NCBI GenBank assembly: GCA_016188005.1
Contig: JACPIQ010000035.1
Span: 17,601 to 81,600, forward strand
Length of the DNA stretch: 64,000 bases
Source of the DNA: Candidatus Rokuibacteriota bacterium
GTDB taxonomy: Bacteria; Methylomirabilota; Methylomirabilia; Rokubacteriales; CSP1-6
Direction of reading: 5' to 3'
In this document: in pieces, positions 35,055-43,585 of the stretch
Numbering within the stretch: position 1 is the stretch's first letter
Layout of the letters: every line of letters starts with the position of its first letter
Translations under genes and position numbers: made by a program
The notes under the pieces: generated by a model
The model's database searches: none
Told to the model about the DNA's origin: nothing
The model's input: the letters and a program-made list of their open reading frames with translations, nothing else

Positions 35055-36794
35055 ATGCGCCCGTACTTCGAGAAGATGGATGCGCTCGGCAAGCCGCTCA
35101 AGCCGGCCGACGTCGCGGAGATGGCCGAGAACCGCGACCAGATCGCGGCGATGCTCGGGGAGCTCGGCGCCGAGGTGGACCGCGTGAAGGGCGCGGGGCT
35201 GCCGGCCGGGAAGATCCGGGAGCGGGGCGAGATGACGGTCTGGGACCGTATCGAGTACCTCGTGGATCCCGGGATGTTCTGTCCTCTGCACACGCTCTAC
35301 AACCCTCGCCAAACCGAGGAGGGCGTGACCGGCGTCGTCGATGGGCTGGCCCGGATCGGCGGCAGGTCCGGGGCGTGGATCGCCGGCCAGGCCGAGAACC
35401 AGCTGCGCGTCGCCGACCTCGCCAAGCGGCTCCGCCTGCCCCTGGTCTGGCTGGTCAACTGCTCCGGTGTGAAGCTGACCCAGCAGGACGAGGTGTACCC
35501 CGGCCGCCGGGGCGGCGGCACCATGTTCTTCCGCCACGCCGAGCTCGAGCAGGACGGCATCCCGGTGGTGGCCGGCATCTACGGGACGAACCCGGCCGGC
35601 GGGGGCTATCAGAGCATCAGCCCCACCCTCCTCTTCGCCCACAAGAACGCCAACATGGCGGTCGGGGGCGGCGGGATCGTCAGCGGGATGAGCCCCAAGG
35701 GCTCCTTCGACGAGGCCGGGGCGGAGCAGATCATCGCCGCCGCCCGCCGCTTCAAGGAGGTTCCCCCGGGCAGCGTCCGCATCCACCACGACTCCACCGG
35801 CTTCTTCCGGGCCGTGTTCGACACGGAGGCCGAGGTCCTGGACGCGCTCAAGGCGTGCGTGGCGCAGATGCCCGCGTATGACCCGAAGTTCTTCCGGGTC
35901 GCCGAGCCCGCAGAACCCAGGTATCCGCTCTCCGACCTCGCCTCGATCGTCCCCCTCAACCCGAAGGCCGTCTACAGCTTCGAGGACGCGCTGGCCCGCC
36001 TCGTCGACGGCAGCGAGCACCTTGAGTTCCGGCCGGGATTCGGCCCCGAGGTCTACACCGGCCTGGTCAAGGTCGACGGCCTCCTGGTCGGCGTGATCGG
36101 CAACCGCCAGGGCCTGCTGGGGATGCACTACCCGGAGTACACCACCGAGTACATCGGCATCGGCGGCAAGCTCTACCGCCAGGGCCTGATCAAGATGAGC
36201 GAGTTCGTCACGCAGTGCGGGCGGGACCGGGTGCCGATCATCTGGTTCCAGGACACGACCGGGATCGACGTCGGCGACACGGCCGAGAAGGCCGAGCTGC
36301 TGGGCCTGGGCCAGTCGCTCATCTATTCCATCGAGCACACGGAGCTGCCCATGATGCTCGTCGTGCTCCGGAAGGGCACGGCCGCGGCGCACTACATCAT
36401 GGGCGGCCCCACGGCCAACAACCACAACGCCTTCACGCTCGGCACGCCCGCCACCGAGCTCAACGTGATGCACGGGGAGACGGCCGCCGTGGCGTCGTTC
36501 TCGCGGCGCCTCGTCAAGGAGAAGGAGGCCGGGCGGCCGCTCGGGCCCGTGATCGAGCAGATGAACGCGCTGGCCCGGCAGTACCAGGAGCAGTCGCGGC
36601 CGATCTACTGCGCCATCCGGGGATTCGTGGACGAGGTCGTGCCCTTCGAGGACCTCCGCCGCTACATGGTCACCTTCGCCGGCGCCGCCTACCAGAATCC
36701 CCCGTCCATCTGCCCCCAGCACCAGATGCTCTTGCCCCGGCTGATCCGGTCCCAGGTCGTCCGTGGCCAGGAGCGCCCGAAGAAGGCGCGCTGA
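35055..36794 (+). CDS. gcdA: Glutaconyl-CoA decarboxylase alpha subunit (carboxyltransferase)
   Basis: A 579-residue carboxyltransferase with two crotonase-like halves. It closely follows the pattern of GcdA from amino-acid-fermenting anaerobes: YFEKMDALGKPLKPADV at the N-terminus, NCSGVKL, EVYPGRRGGGTMFF, GIYGTNPAGGGYQSISPT, GIGGKLYRQGLIKMSEFV, QDTTGIDVGDTAEKAELLGLGQ and AAYQNPPSICPQHQM. These are specific to the glutaconyl-CoA type rather than to propionyl- or methylmalonyl-CoA carboxyltransferases. It moves the carboxyl group to biotin on the carrier. GGAG precedes the ATG. It is 17 bases after the dehydrogenase gene and divergent from the beta, gamma and biotin genes. Confidence 0.9.
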   Translation: MRPYFEKMDALGKPLKPADVAEMAENRDQIAAMLGELGAEVDRVKGAGLPAGKIRERGEMTVWDRIEYLVDPGMFCPLHTLYNPRQTEEGVTGVVDGLARIGGRSGAWIAGQAENQLRVADLAKRLRLPLVWLVNCSGVKLTQQDEVYPGRRGGGTMFFRHAELEQDGIPVVAGIYGTNPAGGGYQSISPTLLFAHKNANMAVGGGGIVSGMSPKGSFDEAGAEQIIAAARRFKEVPPGSVRIHHDSTGFFRAVFDTEAEVLDALKACVAQMPAYDPKFFRVAEPAEPRYPLSDLASIVPLNPKAVYSFEDALARLVDGSEHLEFRPGFGPEVYTGLVKVDGLLVGVIGNRQGLLGMHYPEYTTEYIGIGGKLYRQGLIKMSEFVTQCGRDRVPIIWFQDTTGIDVGDTAEKAELLGLGQSLIYSIEHTELPMMLVVLRKGTAAAHYIMGGPTANNHNAFTLGTPATELNVMHGETAAVASFSRRLVKEKEAGRPLGPVIEQMNALARQYQEQSRPIYCAIRGFVDEVVPFEDLRRYMVTFAGAAYQNPPSICPQHQMLLPRLIRSQVVRGQERPKKAR

Positions 36795-36803
36795 GGGGCC
36801 CGC

Positions 36804-37796
36804 ATGTCGACGATGGCGATGAAGATCGGCGTTCACGTCGGGTCCATGACCCACTCCATGGAGGATCTGCTCCGCATCTACCGCATGGCCGATGAGGCCG
36901 GGCTCTACTGGGTGTCCGTCTCCGACCACCTGTACGCCAACCCGCTCACCACCCCCTCGACGCGGCAGGTCCCATGCTTCGAGGGCATCTCCACCATGGC
37001 GGCGGTCGCCGCGGCGACCCGGCGCGTCCGGGTGGGCTCGATGATGATCTGCGTGCCGTTCCGCCATCCCGCGCTGCTGGCCAAGGCGGTGGTGAGCATC
37101 GACCACCTCTCGGGCGGGCGGGTGGAGCTGGGCGTGGGCGCGGGGTGGTTCGCCGAGGAGTTCGAGGAGTTCGGCTTCCCCTTCCCGCCCGTCGGGCAGC
37201 GCTTCGACATGCTGGAGGAGGCGCTGCAGATCCTCCGCTCCATGTTCAGCGACCCCGTCACGAACTTCCAGGGCCGGCACTACCAGGTCCGGGGCGCCAT
37301 CTGCGCGCCCAAGCCGCTCCAGGAGCACCTGCCCATCTGGGTCGGCGGGCACGGCCCCAGGCGCACGCCGCGCGTGGCCGCCCGGTACGCCGACGGCTTC
37401 AACACGCCGTACCTGGATCCGCCCGACTGCAGGGCGCGTCTGGAGGAGCTGGACCGCGCCTGCGAGCAGATCGGGCGCGACCCGAGGACGCTCCAGCGTA
37501 CCGTCAACGTGCACTTCCTGATGGGCGCCGATGCCGACGCCATCGCGCGCGGTCGCGAGCGCTACGCCGCGATGCCCGACTCGCACCGGCGCGGGGCGCT
37601 GCTCGGGGGCACGCAGGAGGCCATCGACCGCATCGGCCAGTACCGCGCGGTGGGCGCCCAGGGCCTGAACATCGCGTTCCGGCCCCCGGTCGACTGGGAC
37701 GCCTACCAGTGCTTCCTGGAGGACGTGGCGCCCGTGTTTGCCGGGGAGCGCCGGGCGGCGCGACCGGCGAGCGCGACGGAGGAGGAGAAGCCATGA
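36804..37796 (+). CDS. LLM-class (luciferase-like) flavin/F420-dependent oxidoreductase
   Basis: A 330-residue TIM-barrel protein of the bacterial luciferase-like family. It has MKIGVHVGSM at the N-terminus, VSVSDHLYA, RVRVGSMMICVPFRHPALLAK, GGRVELGVGAGWFAEEF (about residues 108-124) and LPIWVGGHGPRRTPRVAARYADGFN. Members use FMN or F420; the cofactor here is not certain. It lies 9 bases after gcdA and its stop overlaps the mutase ATG (ATGA), so the three genes are co-expressed. Substrate unknown. Confidence 0.87.
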   Translation: MSTMAMKIGVHVGSMTHSMEDLLRIYRMADEAGLYWVSVSDHLYANPLTTPSTRQVPCFEGISTMAAVAAATRRVRVGSMMICVPFRHPALLAKAVVSIDHLSGGRVELGVGAGWFAEEFEEFGFPFPPVGQRFDMLEEALQILRSMFSDPVTNFQGRHYQVRGAICAPKPLQEHLPIWVGGHGPRRTPRVAARYADGFNTPYLDPPDCRARLEELDRACEQIGRDPRTLQRTVNVHFLMGADADAIARGRERYAAMPDSHRRGALLGGTQEAIDRIGQYRAVGAQGLNIAFRPPVDWDAYQCFLEDVAPVFAGERRAARPASATEEEKP

Positions 37797-39427
37797 CGAC
37801 ACCGGAGGACGACGCCCGCACCCGCTGGCTCGCCGACCTTGGCGAGGTGAGCCCCGCCGCCACCCACGCGGGACTGCCGCTCGACCCGTGCTACTTCCCC
37901 GCGGCCCTCACGCCGGAGTACGGGGAGCGCCTCGGCGTCCCGGGCGCCTTCCCGCTCACGCGCGGCATCTATCCCGGGATGTTCCGGAACCGGCTCTGGA
38001 CCATCCGGCAGTACTCGGGCTTCGGCACCCCGGAGGAGACGAACGCGCGCTACCGCTTCCTCCTGGAGCACGGGCAGACGGGCCTGTCGGTGGCCTTCGA
38101 CCTGCCGACCCAGATGGGGCTCGACTCCGACGACCCGCGCGCGCAGGGCGAGGTGGGCAGGGTGGGCGTCGCCATCGACACGGTGGACGACCTGGCCGCG
38201 GTCTTCGAGAGCATCCCGCTGGACCGCATCAGCGTGTCCTTCACCATCAACGCCACCGCGGCCATCCTGCTGGCCATGTACGTCGTCGTGGCGCAGGAAC
38301 GGGGGCTCGCCCCGCGCCGCCTCACGGGCACCGTCCAGAACGACATCCTCAAGGAGTACGTCGCCCGCGGCACCTGGAACTTCCCCGTGCGGCCGGCCCT
38401 CCGGATGATCGCCGACAGCATCGAGTTCGCCTCGCGCGAGCTGCCCCGCTTCAACCCCATCTCCATCGCGGGCGCCCACTTCAGGGACGCGGGGGGGACG
38501 GCGGTGCAGGAGGCGGCCTTCACGCTGGCCGATGCCATCGCCTACGTCGAGCACGTCACCCGTCGCGGCCTCGCGGTGGATGCCTTCGCGCCGCGGCTCT
38601 CCTTCTACTTCTACACGCACTCGGACCTCTTCGAGGAGGTCGCCAAGTACCGCGCCATGCGCCGGCTCTGGGCCCGCCTCATGCGCGACCGCTTCGGCGC
38701 GCGCGACCCGCGCGCGTGGCACTTCCGCTTCGGCGTCGTGTGCGGGGGCAGCACGCTCACGCAGCAGGAGCCCCTCAACAACGTGGTGCGCGTCGCCTAC
38801 CAGGCGCTGGCCTCCGTGCTGGGCGGCGCCCAGACCATCTTCACCTGCGCGTGGGACGAGGCCATCGCCATCCCGACGGAGGCCTCGGCGCTCCTGGCGC
38901 TTCGCACGCAGCAGATCCTCGCGCAGGAGACGAACGTGCCGGCGGTGGTGGACCCGCTCGGCGGGGCCTACTTCCTGGAGGATCTCACGGACCGGATGGA
39001 GGCCGCCGTGGCCGCCAAGCTCGAGGCCATCGAGCGGGAAGGCGGGATGGTCGCCGCCGTCGAGGCCGGCCGGGTGCAGCAGGAGATCGCCGACAGCGCC
39101 TATCGCTGGCAGCGGGCCGTCGAGGCCGGGGACCGCCGCATCGTCGGCGTCAACTGGGACCGCACGGAGGAGGCCCCGGGGGGCGAGTTCTTCCGCGAGA
39201 GCCCGGAGACCATGAGCCACCAGCTGGCGCGGCTCGACCGCAGCCGGCGCGCGCGCGACCCACGGCGCGTCGACAAGGCGCTGGAGGCCCTCCGCCAGGC
39301 AGCCGCGGGAGGGGAGAGCCTGATGCCTCACTTCCTCGAGGCCGCCGCCGCGCGCGCGACGATCGGTGAGATGGTGACGCGGCTCCGGGAGGTGTTCGGG
39401 GAATTCCGCGAGCCGGTCGTCTTCTGA
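37793..39427 (+). CDS. Acyl-CoA mutase large (substrate-binding) subunit, methylmalonyl-/isobutyryl-CoA mutase family
   Basis: A 544-residue B12-dependent mutase large chain lacking the cobalamin-binding domain, like the large subunits of isobutyryl-CoA and archaeal methylmalonyl-CoA mutases. Seen motifs are RGIYPGMFRNRLWTIRQYSGF, GLSVAFDLPTQMGLDSDDP, NDILKEY, ISIAGAHFRDAGGTAVQE and RTQQILAQETNV. The tyrosine that in methylmalonyl-CoA mutase follows YPTM is phenylalanine here (YPGMF), as in isobutyryl-CoA mutase, so the substrate is probably not methylmalonyl-CoA. No small cobalamin-binding subunit or MeaB chaperone is in the window. Confidence 0.88.
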   Translation: MTTPEDDARTRWLADLGEVSPAATHAGLPLDPCYFPAALTPEYGERLGVPGAFPLTRGIYPGMFRNRLWTIRQYSGFGTPEETNARYRFLLEHGQTGLSVAFDLPTQMGLDSDDPRAQGEVGRVGVAIDTVDDLAAVFESIPLDRISVSFTINATAAILLAMYVVVAQERGLAPRRLTGTVQNDILKEYVARGTWNFPVRPALRMIADSIEFASRELPRFNPISIAGAHFRDAGGTAVQEAAFTLADAIAYVEHVTRRGLAVDAFAPRLSFYFYTHSDLFEEVAKYRAMRRLWARLMRDRFGARDPRAWHFRFGVVCGGSTLTQQEPLNNVVRVAYQALASVLGGAQTIFTCAWDEAIAIPTEASALLALRTQQILAQETNVPAVVDPLGGAYFLEDLTDRMEAAVAAKLEAIEREGGMVAAVEAGRVQQEIADSAYRWQRAVEAGDRRIVGVNWDRTEEAPGGEFFRESPETMSHQLARLDRSRRARDPRRVDKALEALRQAAAGGESLMPHFLEAAAARATIGEMVTRLREVFGEFREPVVF

Positions 39428-39434
39428 GCCCGGA

Positions 39435-40811
39435 TCACGCCCCCGCCGCCGCCGTCCGCGCGGCGATGCGGCCGAAGATGGCGGCCTTGCCGAGTGCCGA
39501 ACCGGTCATGTAGGCGCTGCCGTGCAGGCCGCCGACGATCTCCCCGGCGGCGAGGAGGCCCGCGATGGGCTCGCCGAAGACGTCGAGGACCCGCATGGCC
39601 GGGTCGACGCAGAGACCGCAGTAGGTGCCGAAGATCGCCGTCGCCGAGGGGTAGGCGTAGAAGGGCGGCCGCTCGATGCGGCGCAGCGCTCCGTGCCTGT
39701 GGACGAGGTGCCTGCGACCGAAGTCCGGGTCGTGCCCGGCCGCGACGCCGCGGTTGTAGTCGGCCACCGTGCGGCAGAGGGCGTCCGGCGGCACCTCGAT
39801 CATCGCCGCCAGCTCCTCCAGGCGCTCGGCCCTGAGCATCAGGCCCGCCGCGAGCCGCCGCTCGAAGTCGAAGAGGCGCATGGCGTTCTCGCCCTGCTCG
39901 AAGATGCCCTCGTCGAGGATCTGGTAGGCGCAGCCGCCGGGCTGCCGGAGGCAGGCATCGCCGAGCAGCTTGTAGGAGATCGACTCGTCGACGAAGCGCC
40001 GGCCCTCCTGGCTGACCGCGATGGCCCCCTTGTAGACGGCCAGGCACGCATGCACGGTGGTGGTGTCGACGGGGTGCTTGCCGAACGTGCCCTTGATGTA
40101 GGCCATGTCGCGGACGTCGGCGCCGAGCGCCCACGCCATCTTCAGCCCATCCCCGACATTCCCCTCGCCACCGATGAGGATCGCCCGCTCGTACCCCGGC
40201 GCGAAGCGGTGGATCAGCTCCGCGTTCCGGCCGAACCCGCCGCAGGTCAAGATGACTCCGCGCCGGCTCGTGATGGCGAGGCCCTCGCCCCCACGCTCGG
40301 CGATCACCCCGTCGACTCGCCCGTCGGGCGCGCCCCGCCGCAGCCGGCGCGCCGCAACGCCCGTGAGGACCTCCACACGCCCGGTCTCCCGGCCCAGCCG
40401 CTCCAGGAGGCGCACGAGCCCGGCGGGATCGGTCGTGTGCACGCGCGGCACCGACTGGCCCGAAGAGGCCTCGATGACCGGGCTGAACTCCGCCCCTTTT
40501 CGCCGCAGCCACTCGTAGGTGTCGCGCTGGTGGACAACGTAGGCGCCGACGATGCGCTCGTCGTTCTCGAAGCCTCCGACCTCGCGGAGGTCCCGGAAGA
40601 GAAGCTCGTCGGAATCCTCGATGCCCTGCGCCCGCTGCAGGTCGGTTCCCGCGAACGCCAGACAGGCCGAGCTCATGGCCGATGAGCCGCCGGTCTCGTC
40701 CATCTTCTCGAGCAGGAGCACGCGGATCCCCGCCTCCGCCGCCTCGAGCGCGGCGGCGATACCGGCCAGGCCTCCGCCCACCACGACCAGCTCTGCGTCG
40801 CGCTCTCGCAT
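39435..40811 (-). CDS. FAD-dependent oxidoreductase, fumarate reductase flavoprotein-like
   Basis: A 458-residue flavoprotein with the dinucleotide-binding motif VVVGGGLAGIAAALEAAEAG (residues 9-28), EKMDETGGSSAMSS, GVILTCGGFGRN and the C-terminal FAD block AGEIVGGLHGSAYMTGSALGKAAIFGRIAA. It belongs to the fumarate reductase/succinate dehydrogenase/tricarballylate dehydrogenase/ketosteroid dehydrogenase superfamily. There are no heme or signal sequences, so it is a soluble cytoplasmic enzyme. The ATG at 40811 matches the family start. It converges on the mutase gene, with seven bases between stops. Substrate unknown. Confidence 0.86.
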   Translation of the reverse strand: MRERDAELVVVGGGLAGIAAALEAAEAGIRVLLLEKMDETGGSSAMSSACLAFAGTDLQRAQGIEDSDELLFRDLREVGGFENDERIVGAYVVHQRDTYEWLRRKGAEFSPVIEASSGQSVPRVHTTDPAGLVRLLERLGRETGRVEVLTGVAARRLRRGAPDGRVDGVIAERGGEGLAITSRRGVILTCGGFGRNAELIHRFAPGYERAILIGGEGNVGDGLKMAWALGADVRDMAYIKGTFGKHPVDTTTVHACLAVYKGAIAVSQEGRRFVDESISYKLLGDACLRQPGGCAYQILDEGIFEQGENAMRLFDFERRLAAGLMLRAERLEELAAMIEVPPDALCRTVADYNRGVAAGHDPDFGRRHLVHRHGALRRIERPPFYAYPSATAIFGTYCGLCVDPAMRVLDVFGEPIAGLLAAGEIVGGLHGSAYMTGSALGKAAIFGRIAARTAAAGA

Positions 40812-41028
40812 CGCACCCCCCGAAGGGCCTGATCGAACCGGAACCGGCGGTAGACGACGGGCAGGCGCCCGCGGCTCGAGCCGGGTCGAGGCGCCGGCGG
40901 GGCTGCGTCCTGCCAGCCCCACCGGCTGCGATCTTGCCCCCGTGGCCCCTGGGCCGTCAACAGGCCCTCGAGCCGAGCGCACCTTCGAGCTGCCGCCTGC
41001 CAGCTTCCGCGCGGCATCCTGTGCGCGC

Positions 41029-41034
41029 TATGCT
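41029..41034 (+). promoter_or_regulatory. -10 box close to patatin start
   Basis: TATGCT ends ten bases before the ATG at 41045 and includes an earlier possible ATG (41030) within itself, which argues for the later start. A GAGG motif (41035-41038) also precedes 41045. Confidence 0.4.
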
Positions 41035-41044
41035 GAGGCAGACG

Positions 41045-43030
41045 ATGAAGATCAGGCGCCGTTCCGAGAGCCAGCCCGGGGTCACGGACCGGCCGAAGGC
41101 CCCGGAGCCCTCGCCCGTCGAGACCCTGAACACGTCGACGCTGATGAAGTCAGCCGGGACGCGCCCCCCCGGCCCGCCTGGCCTGCCCCTCCCTCTGCCG
41201 CCAACCGACCCGTTGGCGGAGCTCGCACCGCTGGTCCTTCTGGGCAGGGTGATCGGCTGGATCTGGACACTGGGATGGGCGACGGTGATCGGCTTGATCC
41301 TGCTCCTCGGGCTTCTCGGCATGGTGGTCGCGTCCGATCAAGCGAGCGCGTGGGTCACCGCCGCGCTGGTGGTGGCCGCGGCTCTGGTGCTCGTCGGCGG
41401 GAGCGCACTGCACACGATGCCCGCGCTCAGGGTTCCGCTGGCCATCGTCGGGGGCGCGCTCCTGGCGGTACTCGTGGGCGGCCTCGTGCTCGCGGTCTAC
41501 TGGCGGACCACGGGGCCGGGTTTCCTGGGGGCGGCCCTGAGCGCTCTCGGCATGGTGCTGCTGGGGGCGCTTCGCCTCCTGCTCGCGGAGCGGGTGACGC
41601 TCTTTCAGTGGCTCCCCGCGCGACTCGAGCGCGGACTCGCGGGGCTCTCCCGGCCACCCACGCCGTCGCCTCCGCCGGCCCGCGATCCAGCGCGTGGGGG
41701 AGTCCTGTCCGGCGCCGGGCTGGTCCTGGGGGCCATCCTCGTGGCGTGGCTCGCGCTATCGGTCGCGCGCGAGGTGGCCTTGCCCTGGACCCGCCGGTCG
41801 CTCGAGCCGTCCGCCGGCGAGCTCGGCGCCGAGCTCGAGCGCCGGCGGCAGCTCGCCGGCGCGTCCGACCGTGTCGTCGCCGTCACGCTGTCCGGCGGAG
41901 GGTATCGCGCCGCGGCCACACACGCCGGCGTGCTCTGGATGCTCGACGAGGCGGGCATCCCGATTCATGCGCTCTCCACGGTGTCGGGGGGCTCCATCGT
42001 TGGCGCGGCCTACGCCACCGGCTGGGCTCCGGAGCGGTTCAAGGCCCACCTGAGCGCGGCCAGACCTGGCCTGGCGGACGACTTGCTCGATCTGTTCGCG
42101 ATGGCACGACGACTGGCCTTCCCGACGTCGGGAAGCGGCGATACCTACGCCCGGCACTTCGACGACGTCTACTTCCGCGGCCGGACGCTGGCGCAGACGG
42201 GGCCGCCCACGCTGATCGTCAACACGACCGCGTACCGGGACGGGGCGCGCGTGGCCTTCTGGACGGAGGGGGTGCACGATATCTGCGACGCGGTGGGCAT
42301 CCCGAGCAGCCGCACGGCCCCCGCGGGGCCGCTCGCGCTCGGCCGGCTCGTGGCCGCCTCCGGGGCCTTCCCCGTCGCCTTCGAGCCGGTATCCATCGGC
42401 GGGGGTCGGTACGTGGACGGAGGACTCGTCGACAACCTCGGCGTGGAAGGGCTGAGGGAGTACCTCGCGCGCGCCACGCCGGCGCGGTATCCCGACCTCC
42501 TGATCATGTCGGACCTGGGTGCCGAACCCAAGCCGCCAGCGGCCCGCTACAAGCCCTCGGCGCTGCAGATGACCGCGCACGGGTGGGACCTGTCGTCACG
42601 GGCCATCCAGGAATGGATCTTCCGCACCTACACGGGGGGCCAGTTCCGACGCGACGAGCCGCGGCGCCAGGTCCAGCCGTATGTGCTGGAGCGCCGCCGG
42701 GCCTGGGTTCAGGCTCCGGCGGGCGAGACCCGCGTCTTCGTTCTGAGCCCGACGTCGTGCGCGGAGCGCTGCTCGCTCTCGGCCCCGGAGGACGTCGCCC
42801 TCGTCGACAAGGTCGCGAGTCTCGACACCCTGCGCGAGCTCGACAGCGACGAGGTCGAGGCGGCGTTCTGGGCCGGGGCGCGCCTGACCTGGCACCACTT
42901 GCCCGAGATCTGCCGGGCAGCCGGCAAACCCCGATGCCGGGAGTCGCTCGCCGAGCCCCCGCGGCCCGCGGCGGCGGTTTCGCCTCCTTCCGTGCCAGCC
43001 GGCGCCAGCCGATGCCGCCCGTGCTCCTGA
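41045..43030 (+). CDS. Membrane-anchored patatin-like phospholipase
   Basis: A 661-residue protein. The N-terminal third holds about five to six hydrophobic helices (LLGRVIGWIWTLGW through LVLGAILVAWLAL). The C-terminal half is a patatin/cPLA2-type lipase: oxyanion region LSGGGYRAAATHAGVL, nucleophile serine in STVSGGSIVGAA, and catalytic aspartate in YVDGGLVDNLGV. It would hydrolyse acyl esters of membrane lipids; which side of the membrane depends on helix number. The ATG at 41045 is preferred (GAGG upstream), with 41030 as alternative. A 6-bp hairpin follows the stop. It stands alone on its strand. Confidence 0.83.
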   Translation: MKIRRRSESQPGVTDRPKAPEPSPVETLNTSTLMKSAGTRPPGPPGLPLPLPPTDPLAELAPLVLLGRVIGWIWTLGWATVIGLILLLGLLGMVVASDQASAWVTAALVVAAALVLVGGSALHTMPALRVPLAIVGGALLAVLVGGLVLAVYWRTTGPGFLGAALSALGMVLLGALRLLLAERVTLFQWLPARLERGLAGLSRPPTPSPPPARDPARGGVLSGAGLVLGAILVAWLALSVAREVALPWTRRSLEPSAGELGAELERRRQLAGASDRVVAVTLSGGGYRAAATHAGVLWMLDEAGIPIHALSTVSGGSIVGAAYATGWAPERFKAHLSAARPGLADDLLDLFAMARRLAFPTSGSGDTYARHFDDVYFRGRTLAQTGPPTLIVNTTAYRDGARVAFWTEGVHDICDAVGIPSSRTAPAGPLALGRLVAASGAFPVAFEPVSIGGGRYVDGGLVDNLGVEGLREYLARATPARYPDLLIMSDLGAEPKPPAARYKPSALQMTAHGWDLSSRAIQEWIFRTYTGGQFRRDEPRRQVQPYVLERRRAWVQAPAGETRVFVLSPTSCAERCSLSAPEDVALVDKVASLDTLRELDSDEVEAAFWAGARLTWHHLPEICRAAGKPRCRESLAEPPRPAAAVSPPSVPAGASRCRPCS

Positions 43031-43047
43031 GCGGGCGGACAGCCCGC
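43031..43047. terminator. Short hairpin between convergent genes
   Basis: GCGGGC-GGACA-GCCCGC begins on the base after the patatin stop codon: a perfect 6-bp stem with a 5-base loop. It sits in the 41-base gap between convergent genes. No T-run follows, so terminator activity is uncertain. Confidence 0.4.
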
Positions 43048-43071
43048 ACGACGAGCCGGACCCCTCCCCGC

Positions 43072-43560
43072 TCACGGGCTCGACAGCAGCGCGAAGATGC
43101 GGCGGATCAGCTGCTCGTGATCCGTCACGTTGTGCGGAAAGATGCCCATCTCCTCCACGCGGGCGAGGTCCGTCGTCCGGCACCGGGCCCCCGGCGCCCA
43201 GGCGGACAGCGCGAAGGCCTGGAAGCAGGAGCGCCCGCTCTCGGGCCGGTCGCTCACCAGGACGAAGTGGAGATCCGGCCACTGCCGCCGCGCCATCTGG
43301 AACAGCGACCGCTCCCCGCGCTGCTCCTCCACCGACAGGAACTGGTCGATGGACGGGTGATAGCGCACCTCGATGAGGAAGTCCCGGTCGCCGCTGGCAC
43401 CGGCCGGCCGGACGTGGAAGTCCGGCGAGAAGTCCTCGCGGCCGACGCGGAGCCCGGCGGTCCCCTCCCGGCGGTACGGCACGACTTCGTAGCGCGCCCG
43501 ACGGAAGATGGACTCCACCAGGGCCTCGGCCACACGGTTCTTGGCTTCCATGAGGTCCAT
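43072..43560 (-). CDS. Conserved-looking hypothetical protein, possible PD-(D/E)xK fold
   Basis: I do not recognise this 162-residue protein. The arrangement EDFSPDFHVRP followed after about 15 residues by FLIEVRYHP (D...ExR on a strand) resembles the core of PD-(D/E)xK nuclease-like folds. A glutamate lies in the first helix (MEAKNRVAEALVES). There is no signal or membrane segment. It is the last gene of the minus-strand operon that begins with rmlA and follows the HD gene by 25 bases. Nuclease activity is only a possibility. Confidence 0.6.
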   Translation of the reverse strand: MDLMEAKNRVAEALVESIFRRARYEVVPYRREGTAGLRVGREDFSPDFHVRPAGASGDRDFLIEVRYHPSIDQFLSVEEQRGERSLFQMARRQWPDLHFVLVSDRPESGRSCFQAFALSAWAPGARCRTTDLARVEEMGIFPHNVTDHEQLIRRIFALLSSP

Positions 43561-43585
43561 GGCGGGGGGCGCGATCCCGGTCTCG

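Noticed and set aside
43031..43047. Reading the short GC hairpin as a definite intrinsic terminator
   Set aside because: There is no T-run, and 6-bp GC stems are frequent by chance here; listed only with low confidence.
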